From: an uncultured Bacteroidales bacterium
GTDB taxonomy: Bacteria > Bacteroidota > Bacteroidia > Bacteroidales > WCHB1-69
Direction of reading: 5' to 3'
DNA length: 23,358 nucleotides
NCBI GenBank assembly: GCA_937949745.1
Contig: CALECM010000055.1
Span: 1-23,358 of the forward strand
How positions within the stretch are numbered: the stretch's first letter is position 1; the number at the start of each line of letters is the position of its first letter. This document shows positions 8,458 through 15,956 of the stretch, piece after piece. Made by a program: the position numbers and the translations under genes. Below the pieces are notes generated by a model. That model was given only the letters and a program-made list of their open reading frames with translations, had not been told where the DNA came from and did no database searches.

Positions 8458-10287
8458 ATGAATATTGACGCAGATGTTAAAAGTATTTCTAAATTGAAAG
8501 ATTACTTTTTTTTAGTTCCTGATTATCAACGGGAATATGTGTGGAAACCAGAAGATCAAGTTGAGCAATTTATGATAGACATAGAAAATGAGTTTGACAC
8601 AGACTCCAGTCAATCCCAAAGTAGCTACTTTATTGGGTCAATTATAATTGTCAAAAACAGAGATAAATATGAAGTCGTTGATGGACAGCAGCGTCTAACA
8701 ACAATTATGATATGTCTTTGTGCATTCCGTGATTTATTAGAAGGGAAAGAGTCTGAGTTAAATTCCATACAGAAAAAATACTTCCAAAGTATAGCAGATT
8801 TATTATTTGACTTTGATATGGAAACTGATCAAACTAAAAGCAGGTTGGAACTTCAATATAGTGAGAGTTGTGATTACTTAGATAAATTAATTCAGGGAAA
8901 TGTAGATGCAATTATAGAAGATACACCTTCTATCCTTAAGATGAAAGAAGCATATAATAAGATCATCGAACATTTGGAAGTTTTTTTAAGTAATGGAATA
9001 GATCAACTAACTAATTTCGCTAAATATTTTCTAACAAAAATAGATCTTGTTGTAATAGAATCCGAAAATTTGAGCAGTGCGCTTAAAATCTTCGAAACTA
9101 TAAATCAGCGAGGAGCAGGATTAAATGCGATGGATTTGGTTAAAAATTTACTATTTAGCCAAACTGAAGAGTCAGATTTCAATGACATTAAGGAGATATG
9201 GAAAGACATTATTAAAAATTTACAGGAATGTAAAGAAGATCAAAATCCACTCCGATTTTTACGTTACTTTCTTATGGCTCGTTATCATAATGGAATCATG
9301 AGAGAAGATGATATATACAAATGGATTATATCTCCAGAAGGAAAAAGAGCAACGAAATATGAAACACAACCATTAACTTTAGCAAAGGAATTAAAATCTT
9401 TATCTAAAAGATATTCTGACTTAGTAATAGCTACAGAATGGATTCGTGATGGCAGTGCTTTCCCAAATACTACAAACATTGGTTTTATCAATAAGTACAA
9501 ATCCCGCCAGCATTTAATAATGCTATTAGCTTTAAAAGAGAATTGCGATAAATCTGTAATCGAATATTTGGCAGAGCAACTGGAAAGTTTCTTCTTTTAT
9601 AGTTCAACTCTACGGATTCAGGCTAAAAATAATGAACGGCTCTTGGCTGGCTGGGCGCAAAAAGTGAGAAATTTTTCTTCAATTCAAGATATCTGTACAG
9701 CAATTAATGAAACGATGCTACCATACCTAATCGACAAAATCCCCCAATTTAAATCTGAATTTAAATCTCTTGCTCACTGGGTTTATAATCCTTTATATCG
9801 GCTTAGATATGTCTTAGGAAAAATTGAAAACACTATTTTACAGAAATCCAATTTACCTTTGTTTGGTCATGATTTCATAAATAGTCTGCAAATTGAACAC
9901 ATTCTGCCACAAACACCTCAAGATGGGAATATTTCTGCAGACTTTAGCGATATAGATGATTACCATGGATATGTTTACCGTATCGGCAACATTACACTTT
10001 TGGAAAGTACAATCAATCAGGCAGTAAATAATTGCAATGATCTAACCTCTGATCAATGGTTTAAAGATAAGCAACATGAATATTCTAAATCTGCTTTACT
10101 GTCTACTAAATTGCTTAATAATAATTTTGGAGTAGGATTTAACACAGCAGTAAACAGATTTAAAAATGATCTAAATTATAGTTTTGACACATGGGGAAAG
10201 AATTCAATAGATAAACGTCAAAATATTCTTCTTGATTTAATTTTTGATACCTGGCGAATAAACAACAAGAGAATTGACCGTATTTGA
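8458..10287 (+). CDS. DUF262 + DUF1524 protein, GmrSD-like type IV restriction/defence nuclease
   Basis: This 609-residue protein has two recognisable modules. The N-terminal DUF262 (ParB-like, GmrS/DndB-related NTPase) part carries PDYQREYVW at 21-29 and the signature VVDGQQRLTT at 73-82. It also has FETINQRGAGLNAMDLVKN at 212-230, a motif typical of the family. The C-terminal DUF1524 (HNH/ColE7-type, GmrD) part has IEHILPQ at 479-485 and GNITLLESTINQAVNN at 510-525, so the His of the H-I-L-P motif and the downstream Asn residues are present. GmrSD enzymes cut DNA with modified cytosines; whether this one does is inference. The gene lies seven bases after hsdR and looks AT-rich compared with it. 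Together they would cover unmethylated and modified phage DNA. Truncation is not apparent. Confidence 0.82.
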   Translation: MNIDADVKSISKLKDYFFLVPDYQREYVWKPEDQVEQFMIDIENEFDTDSSQSQSSYFIGSIIIVKNRDKYEVVDGQQRLTTIMICLCAFRDLLEGKESELNSIQKKYFQSIADLLFDFDMETDQTKSRLELQYSESCDYLDKLIQGNVDAIIEDTPSILKMKEAYNKIIEHLEVFLSNGIDQLTNFAKYFLTKIDLVVIESENLSSALKIFETINQRGAGLNAMDLVKNLLFSQTEESDFNDIKEIWKDIIKNLQECKEDQNPLRFLRYFLMARYHNGIMREDDIYKWIISPEGKRATKYETQPLTLAKELKSLSKRYSDLVIATEWIRDGSAFPNTTNIGFINKYKSRQHLIMLLALKENCDKSVIEYLAEQLESFFFYSSTLRIQAKNNERLLAGWAQKVRNFSSIQDICTAINETMLPYLIDKIPQFKSEFKSLAHWVYNPLYRLRYVLGKIENTILQKSNLPLFGHDFINSLQIEHILPQTPQDGNISADFSDIDDYHGYVYRIGNITLLESTINQAVNNCNDLTSDQWFKDKQHEYSKSALLSTKLLNNNFGVGFNTAVNRFKNDLNYSFDTWGKNSIDKRQNILLDLIFDTWRINNKRIDRI

Positions 10288-10417
10288 CAACTGAGTGCTT
10301 GAATGTCAAGTAAAAGCGACTACTCCTACTGTACAAATATCCAATTTGCATTGATTCTGCAAAATCTTCATTCACAGAAATAAATACCATTTATACACGA
10401 GCAATAAATAATTTGAA
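10288..10417 (+). other. 130-nt spacer before the RES-like gene
   Basis: This is the only sizeable gap in the defence block. I see no clear TAnnTTTG box or terminator hairpin in it, so the downstream gene may be read from the upstream operon or from an unrecognised promoter. Confidence 0.3.
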
Positions 10418-11476
10418 ATGAATATTAATGAGTTCCTAAATGCTGTAGAAGAGCTTTTTTATGAAGATGAAAGCCCAACTTATATCATAAATCGCCTTGA
10501 GAACCAACGAATCACGCTTGTAAAGTTGATCAATAAATTAGATGAGGTCGCGTTAAGATATTTTTCTGTTCAGAAAGATACTGTTAAACGAAATATAAAG
10601 GATCTTTACGATGTAATAATTGAAAGTGTTGAACTATTCTTGAGTGGACAGTTTGGTGAAAGTCAACAGAGGATTTATGATATGTTCTTTGATAGGAGTA
10701 ATAAAAAACGCCAAGTTTTACCAGCTAAAGGCCTAACTATTGAAAAGACAAATCCATTTTTCAGATTAAGAAGTAACAATACTTATAATTTATACGAAAA
10801 AAAGGAGATGTTTCATATTCCTTTTGAGAAAAGAGGAATTGTTGGTAATCAGAGATACAGTATGTCGGGTTATCCTTGTTTGTATTTAGGTAGTTCCATT
10901 TACTGTTGTTGGGAGGAAACAAATAGACCTAATGTGGATATGTTTAATGTCGTATCATTAAAGCATGTAAGAGAATTAAAATTTATAGACCTTACAATAC
11001 CAACTATTGAACCTCATGTGTTTAGCGAAGATTTCGTATATCAAATTATATTACCTTTGGCTTGCTCTTTAAGAGTGATTGACAAAGATCATTCATTTAA
11101 ATCCGAATATATAATTCCACAGAATGTCCTTAGCTGCATTATCAAACGAAATTCCAAAGATATTGTTTCGTATGACGGCATAATGTATACATCAAGTACA
11201 TATGGCCGAAAACAGTGTTTATTCTCAGATAAAGAAAGAATGATTAACTATATTATTCCAATAAAAACATCTAAAGAAAAAGGATTGTGTAATGAACTTG
11301 TAGAAAGCTTCCATCTAACAGAGCCTACCTCAATGCTAATAGAGCGTATGAAAAAAAATGCCAGAGAAATTATATTACCTTTAAAAAATAGGGCTGCTGT
11401 AGATATATATCATAATACGACTTGGGGTATAACAGAAGAAAAACTGGTAAACCGTGAACATACAATAATTCAATAA
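10418..11476 (+). CDS. RES-domain-like protein with N-terminal helical extension; putative NAD+-consuming defence effector
   Basis: This 352-residue protein has an N-terminal region (about 1-105) that looks helical and matches nothing I recognise. From 113 the sequence follows the RES toxin layout: FFRLRS at 114-119 (first Arg), QRYSMSGYPCLYLGSS at 145-160 and CCWEET at 163-168 (Glu), then EYIIPQ at 230-235 and DGIMYTSS at 253-260 (Ser). These parallel the R ... GRWN-x-x-G-x-x-x-Y-[LA] ... E ... DG[IL]xY-x-S positions of RES proteins, which degrade NAD+ by phosphorolysis or hydrolysis. Typical RES toxins are about 150-200 residues and are paired with an Xre-type antitoxin; none lies here. It ends the defence block and is AT-rich. 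Function as an abortive effector is inferred from fold similarity and context. The catalytic assignment needs structural comparison. Confidence 0.62.
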   Translation: MNINEFLNAVEELFYEDESPTYIINRLENQRITLVKLINKLDEVALRYFSVQKDTVKRNIKDLYDVIIESVELFLSGQFGESQQRIYDMFFDRSNKKRQVLPAKGLTIEKTNPFFRLRSNNTYNLYEKKEMFHIPFEKRGIVGNQRYSMSGYPCLYLGSSIYCCWEETNRPNVDMFNVVSLKHVRELKFIDLTIPTIEPHVFSEDFVYQIILPLACSLRVIDKDHSFKSEYIIPQNVLSCIIKRNSKDIVSYDGIMYTSSTYGRKQCLFSDKERMINYIIPIKTSKEKGLCNELVESFHLTEPTSMLIERMKKNAREIILPLKNRAAVDIYHNTTWGITEEKLVNREHTIIQ

Positions 11477-11571
11477 TCATATAATCTTTTTAGATCGGTC
11501 AACTAGGAAATAGTTAATAATAAAAATATGATTTAATGGATTGACAAAATAGAGAAGATTAAAATTTAAAG

Positions 11572-11602
11572 TTGCTTTAAAACTTAAAAAAGATTATCTT
11601 TG
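11572..11602 (+). promoter_or_regulatory. Bacteroidota-type promoter with no ORF downstream
   Basis: TTG at 11572-11574 and TATCTTTG at 11595-11602 are separated by 20 nt, which fits the -33/-7 spacing of the Bacteroidota primary sigma factor. It reads rightwards into a noncoding stretch that ends at the terminator at 11744. It is among the best-formed promoters in the window. Confidence 0.55.
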
Positions 11603-11607
11603 TTTAT

Positions 11608-11763
11608 ACACTCAGCAAAGCGGTGCAAAACGAAGTGTTAGAATCGTGATTTATTCGTAACCCTAACGATTTTTGAAATTTGCAAAACAAAGATATACAG
11701 ATGGTTAAATAGTAGGCTCTACTTATCCAGCCACACAAAAAAAGCCCTTAACAGGGCATTTTT
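11608..11763 (+). ncRNA. Candidate small noncoding transcript between the defence block and EF-G
   Basis: The segment is bounded by a full promoter at 11572-11602 and a terminator hairpin with five T residues at 11744-11763. It contains no ORF of note. Possible internal pairing includes AATCGT with ACGATT (about 11642-11672) or the competing GTTAG with CTAAC. TGCAAAACGAAG at 11624 recurs as TGCAAAACAAAG at 11681. No known RNA family was recognised, and it does not fold as a tRNA by eye. It could instead be a relic of an island boundary. Transcription is an inference from the promoter and terminator. Confidence 0.3.
11737..11763. terminator. Bidirectional rho-independent terminator
   Basis: GCCCT at 11744-11748 pairs with AGGGC at 11753-11757 across a TAAC loop. 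On the minus strand the hairpin is followed by seven T residues (A run at 11737-11743), and on the plus strand by ATTTTT. It lies 20-45 nt beyond the EF-G stop and would end EF-G transcripts as well as rightward transcripts from the defence side. Confidence 0.75.
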
Positions 11764-11782
11764 CATATAGAGACTCTAAATG

Positions 11783-13849
11783 TTACTTCTTCTTCTCTTC
11801 TATTTTCTTTAAAACTTCCTCCTGAATTGCGGCAGGCGTGGGTTCATATTGGAAGAACTCCATGGCATAATTGGCTCTGCCGGAAGTGATATTCCTGAGT
11901 TGGGTCGCATAGCCGAACATCTCCATCAGCGGCACCGTTCCAATTACTTTTTGAGAACCTTTACGATATCTCCTCATGGATTCGATTTTACCTCTCCGGC
12001 GGTTCAGGTTGCCGACCACCTCTCCAATGTATTCATCGGGCGTATTGACCTCTATTTTTACCACAGGTTCTAAAAGAATCGGTTTAGCCTTTTTAAAGCC
12101 CTGTTTAAAACAGATGTCCGCACATATCTGGAAAGCCATATCGGAGGAGTCTACCGCGTGATAAGCACCGTCAATGGCATACACTTTGACGTCAACAACA
12201 GGGAATCCGGCAATAATACCTTTGGCCATACATTTCTGAATACCTTTGTTTACCGAAGGAATATATTCACCCGGAATAACACCGCCCTTGATCATATCTA
12301 CAAATTCGTAACCTTTTCCTGTATTGGGTTCCAAGCGAAGAACGGTATGCGCAAATTGTCCTTTTCCGCCGGATTGCTTAGCGTGTTTATAATTCGATTC
12401 AACCGTTTCGGAAATGGTTTCGCGGAACGCCACGGATGGCTCGCCCACTTCAACCTCTATTTTAAATTCTTCTTTTAAACGGTCAACCATGATCTCAAGA
12501 TGTAATTCCCCCATTCCCGAAATAACGGTCTCTTCGGTTTCTTCATCGTATCTGGCATGGAACGAAGGATCCTCGTTGACCAGTTTACTCAATGCTTCGC
12601 CGAGTTTATCCTTATCTTTCTGTTTGACAGGCTGTATTTTTAACTCGATAACCGAAACCGGAATATGTATGGATTCCAGTAATAACGGGTGATCGACGTC
12701 ACACAGCGTATCTCCGGTTTTTGTCGTTTTCATGCCCACCAAGGCCACAATTTCACCTGCACCGGCTTCGCTGATCTCTTCACGTTCTTTCGCTTTGATG
12801 CGGAAAATCCTCCCTACCCTCTCGTTTTTCTGCCGGGTCGCATTTAAAAACGGCATTCCGCTTTGAATTTTTCCTGAGAAAATACGGATAAACGTCTGTT
12901 GTCCAACGTACGGATCATTGATCAATTTAAATGCCAATGCGGAGAAGTGTTCATTGGAGGATGGATTTCTTGAGATCATTTTCTCTTCATCATCTACATC
13001 ATGACCTATGGTCGCCCCAATATCAATAGGAGAAGGTAAAAAGTTTACCACTCCGTCCAATAGAAGTTGAACTCCTATATTTTTATAAGCAGCTCCACAG
13101 AAAACAGGTGTAATCAACAACTTCAGGGTTGCGCTTCGTATTGCTTCCATCAATTTTTCAGATTGCACTTCTTTCTCTTCGAAGAAACTTTCCATGATCT
13201 CTTCATCGAAATCGGCTAATTTCTCCACGATAAAACTTCTGGCGGTCTCCAATTTTTCAAGATACTCTTCCGGAACCGGTATTTCAGTGCGTTTCTCGTT
13301 ATCAAATGTGTATGCTTTTCTGTAGATCACATCAATGATTCCTTCGAAAGAATCTTCCGAACCTATCGGTATTTGCAACGGCAGGGCATTCGCGTCAAGA
13401 TACTTGTTCATTTGTCCGAGAGCCGCTTCAAAATCGGCACCGGTCCTATCCATTTTATTGATAAAGGCAATTCTCGGAACCCTGTAACGTTCGGCCTGGT
13501 TCCACACGGTTTCGCTTTGTGGTTCTACGCCGCCCACCGCACAAAAAACGGCAACCATTCCATCTATAACCCGTAACGAACGCTCTACTTCCACGGTAAA
13601 ATCCACATGTCCGGGTGTGTCAATCAGGTTAATCTGGTGGTCATTCCATTTGCAGGTAATGGCCGCGGAAGCGATGGTAATCCCCCTCTCCTGTTCCTGT
13701 TTCATAAAATCCATGGTGGCTTTTCCATCATGTGTTTCACCCAGTTTGCGACTTGTTCCGGTAAAATAGAGAATACGTTCCGTTAAAGTGGTCTTTCCGG
13801 CATCGATATGGGCCGCAATTCCGATGTTTCTAAGCTTATTTAATGACAT
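11783..13849 (-). CDS. fusA: Translation elongation factor G
   Basis: This 688-residue translational GTPase moves tRNA and mRNA through the ribosome. The G1 motif is AHIDAGKT at 13-20. The switch I region reads QERGIT at 51-56, G3 is DTPGHVD at 75-81 and G4 is NKMD at 129-132. The later domains show HAKQSGGKGQFAHTV and a domain IV tip GGVIPGEYIPSVNKGI. All catalytic motifs are intact. It stands alone here: no rpsL, rpsG, rpsJ or tuf flanks it, unlike the str-operon copy of most bacteria. It may therefore be a second EF-G paralogue of the kind Bacteroidales often carry, or the only copy moved out of the operon. The window cannot settle this. The N-terminus is short, starting MSLNKLRNIG just before G1. 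Confidence 0.92.
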   Translation of the reverse strand: MSLNKLRNIGIAAHIDAGKTTLTERILYFTGTSRKLGETHDGKATMDFMKQEQERGITIASAAITCKWNDHQINLIDTPGHVDFTVEVERSLRVIDGMVAVFCAVGGVEPQSETVWNQAERYRVPRIAFINKMDRTGADFEAALGQMNKYLDANALPLQIPIGSEDSFEGIIDVIYRKAYTFDNEKRTEIPVPEEYLEKLETARSFIVEKLADFDEEIMESFFEEKEVQSEKLMEAIRSATLKLLITPVFCGAAYKNIGVQLLLDGVVNFLPSPIDIGATIGHDVDDEEKMISRNPSSNEHFSALAFKLINDPYVGQQTFIRIFSGKIQSGMPFLNATRQKNERVGRIFRIKAKEREEISEAGAGEIVALVGMKTTKTGDTLCDVDHPLLLESIHIPVSVIELKIQPVKQKDKDKLGEALSKLVNEDPSFHARYDEETEETVISGMGELHLEIMVDRLKEEFKIEVEVGEPSVAFRETISETVESNYKHAKQSGGKGQFAHTVLRLEPNTGKGYEFVDMIKGGVIPGEYIPSVNKGIQKCMAKGIIAGFPVVDVKVYAIDGAYHAVDSSDMAFQICADICFKQGFKKAKPILLEPVVKIEVNTPDEYIGEVVGNLNRRRGKIESMRRYRKGSQKVIGTVPLMEMFGYATQLRNITSGRANYAMEFFQYEPTPAAIQEEVLKKIEEKKK

Positions 13850-13935
13850 AATTTGATCTAAAATGCAATGATATATTCGTAAAAATGTTGATTATAAGTT
13901 GTTTATATATGGAAACACTTGTTTTTTCGAGCCTG

Positions 13936-13943
13936 CAAAGGTA
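13936..13943 (-). promoter_or_regulatory. -7 box of the EF-G promoter
   Basis: On the minus strand this reads TACCTTTG, a fit to TAnnTTTG, about 86 nt upstream of the EF-G ATG. That implies an untranslated leader of roughly 80 nt. No good -33 element is visible at the expected distance. Confidence 0.5.
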
Positions 13944-14039
13944 CAATTTTTTAGGTAAATTTCCTATATAAATAAAAACAGGGAAAATTTAATTGCATTT
14001 GTTATGCTATAAGCATCCGGGACACATGAAAATTATGCA

Positions 14040-14996
14040 TTACCGGGTCAACCCTTTGATGAAATATTTCTGAAATAAAACCGGATCGTCAATCCAACTA
14101 TTGTGTCCGGCATTCGGAATAACCAACAGTTCGATATTCTTATAATTTACCAATTGTTCTTTTAATGTTTCCGCATTGAAATCGAGGAAGTCATGATCGC
14201 CGTTGATAATCGTCGTTTTTACTTTATCATTCATGACAGGCCTGTAATCGTATTTCCAGTCGACAGTTCCGGACATTACGGAAGCATCCTTTTTATAATA
14301 CCCCATCCCCCCTTTCATCAAATGATGTTTGCCGACATCATAAATATTAACGCTGGCAAACAGTATTCTCCAGTGTTCTGTTACATCTTTATGAGAATAT
14401 GGTGAGTCATCCTTCACAGGCTGCCAGAGGCTGTCAATACCCTTTTCTTTGTATGGCTGAAGTAAATCCACAACTTCTTTCCGGTTCATGAGATAATTGA
14501 CCTGTTCGGCGTAACGTTGCGTAAAAATATTTCCCGAACTATCCGATTTGGGAGGGATTATACCGGCCAGTACCAAATGGGATACCAATTCCGGATGTTG
14601 GCTGGTAAACTCCATACCAACCAGCGTACCCATAGAGTGGCAGAACAACTTTACTTTTTTTGATTCCAAAGCTTTCACCAATGCGTACAAATCATCCACA
14701 TTTTTCCGGAAGCTAAGGTTAGTCGTGGCTGTGGGCGATAATAAAGAGCCTCTTTGATCGTAAAGGATGAAATGAAACCGGTCTTCCAATCCTTTTATCG
14801 CATCCGTCATATAATCGTGATTAGCCCCAAATCCACCATGAACCACTATAACGGTATCTTTTCCTCCCTTAATTTCTTTTACATAGACATCCACATCTCC
14901 TCTCCGCAAATACCATTCGGTAAAATTCCCGTCCTGCGCGAATAGTGAAAGGGACTGGATAAACAGCAGTGTCAAAACCGGGAATATTTTTTTCAT
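14040..14996 (-). CDS. Exported alpha/beta hydrolase, peptidase S33-like
   Basis: This 318-residue hydrolase has an N-terminal signal peptide (MKKIFPVLTLLFIQSLSLFA then Q, cleavage after about residue 20), so it acts in the periplasm or is secreted. The oxyanion region HGG is at 53-55 and DQRG at 80-83, as in proline iminopeptidase-like enzymes. The nucleophile is Ser121 in CHSMGT (119-124). The acid is probably Asp267 or Asp269 in INGDHDF. The His is His298 in NAGHNSW. All triad elements are present and the length is normal. Cys replaces the usual Gly before the His of the nucleophile elbow. The substrate (peptide or ester) cannot be decided. It is a single gene with its own -7 box. Confidence 0.82.
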   Translation of the reverse strand: MKKIFPVLTLLFIQSLSLFAQDGNFTEWYLRRGDVDVYVKEIKGGKDTVIVVHGGFGANHDYMTDAIKGLEDRFHFILYDQRGSLLSPTATTNLSFRKNVDDLYALVKALESKKVKLFCHSMGTLVGMEFTSQHPELVSHLVLAGIIPPKSDSSGNIFTQRYAEQVNYLMNRKEVVDLLQPYKEKGIDSLWQPVKDDSPYSHKDVTEHWRILFASVNIYDVGKHHLMKGGMGYYKKDASVMSGTVDWKYDYRPVMNDKVKTTIINGDHDFLDFNAETLKEQLVNYKNIELLVIPNAGHNSWIDDPVLFQKYFIKGLTR

Positions 14997-15021
14997 ATCT
15001 TAATATTTAATTTGCATGGTT

Positions 15022-15029
15022 CAAAGATA
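15022..15029 (-). promoter_or_regulatory. -7 box of the exported hydrolase promoter
   Basis: The minus strand reads TATCTTTG 26 nt upstream of the ATG at 14996, giving a leader of about 20 nt. A clear -33 element was not found. Confidence 0.5.
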
Positions 15030-15133
15030 AAAAAGTAGTCCAATAAAACAGGTTTTCGTCCTTCAAAATACTTATGTTCATTTTTAGGACATTCTATCAT
15101 AGTCACGACCTATTGCATTACCGTAAAGGGAAT

Positions 15134-15688
15134 TCAGTTTTTTACAATCGCTATCCTTATGAGCAGTTCTATTTTGGACTTCAGCTCCTCCGAAGATTCC
15201 GAATTCTGTTTAAAGGCGCTTACCGCGGCAGCCATCACGTGAGCCATTTCTTTTGGAGTTACCCGACCGGCAAGTTGTCCGGCAGGGAATAGGGATAAAA
15301 TACCGGCGATATCATTTTCATATATCTCCATACTTTTCCGCATACTCTCTTTGGCAAATGGAAACGTACATTGGTAAAGCTCCCTGGCCTCTGTCGACAT
15401 ATTGAGCAGTTCGTACATCCGAATACTCCAGATTTCAAAAACCTTTCTCAATTTATCCAAAGCATTTTTGATCCCGGCTGTTTCATTCCTGACCTTATCC
15501 GATAATTCATCAGCTAAAAGAAGCATCACTTCATTGAAGATCTCCTCCTTACCCGGAAAGATAAGATACAACGCCGGCCTTGAAATTCCGGAAGCCACGG
15601 CAATATCATGCATGGTGGTTTTGACATATCCGTATTTAAAAAAAACCTCCCGGGCCGCCTCTAAAACTCTTTTTCTCTTTTCTTCCAA
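15134..15688 (-). CDS. TetR/AcrR family transcriptional regulator
   Basis: This 184-residue protein has an N-terminal TetR_N domain. A first helix (EKRKRVLEAAREVFFKYG) is followed by TTMHDIAVASGISRPALYLI, which is the helix-turn-helix (about 24-43), and by FPGKEEIF. The helical C-terminal ligand-binding domain is not diagnostic. It is divergent from the MBL-fold hydrolase and its NAD(P)-binding partner. A perfect 17-bp palindrome lies 40 nt upstream, so it probably represses itself and perhaps that pair. The inducer is unknown. Confidence 0.88.
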   Translation of the reverse strand: MEEKRKRVLEAAREVFFKYGYVKTTMHDIAVASGISRPALYLIFPGKEEIFNEVMLLLADELSDKVRNETAGIKNALDKLRKVFEIWSIRMYELLNMSTEARELYQCTFPFAKESMRKSMEIYENDIAGILSLFPAGQLAGRVTPKEMAHVMAAAVSAFKQNSESSEELKSKIELLIRIAIVKN

Positions 15689-15719
15689 AATTTTATTTTA
15701 AAATGAGTGAAATATCTGA

Positions 15720-15727
15720 CAAATATA
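15720..15727 (-). promoter_or_regulatory. -7 box of the tetR-family gene
   Basis: The minus strand reads TATATTTG 32 nt upstream of the regulator's ATG. The neighbouring 17-bp palindrome falls in the spacer just upstream of this box, where a bound repressor would block the polymerase. Confidence 0.45.
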
Positions 15728-15728
15728 C

Positions 15729-15745
15729 TACTTTTGTCAAAAGTA
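15729..15745. promoter_or_regulatory. 17-bp perfect palindrome, candidate TetR-family operator
   Basis: TACTTTTG and CAAAAGTA are separated by a single T, making an 8-1-8 inverted repeat between the divergent TetR gene and MBL-fold gene. Each half also equals TAnnTTTG on its own strand, so the site could hold -7 elements for both directions (plus strand 15729-15736, minus strand 15745-15738). Size and placement match operators of this regulator family. Binding is inferred. Confidence 0.5.
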
Positions 15746-15956
15746 TAAAAATAAATAATACAAAGTTGAAATAGAAAAAATACGTCACACTTTCCACCTT
15801 ACCAATAAGAGAATCAGTAATATATGAATAAACATTTTCACCGGATCGACTGTAACAGGAAGATAACACAGTCGACAAAAACGTTATCAGGTAATCGTTA
15901 TGGTAAGAAATGCTTCCAAAAATGACAAAAATGGGAGCCTTAATGTTGAAAAAAGA

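Noticed and set aside
11600..11740. tRNA or tmRNA gene as an island attachment site
   Set aside because: No cloverleaf, T-loop motif or discriminator/CCA-like end could be built by eye. Also, no integrase gene or duplicated flank was seen at the left border.
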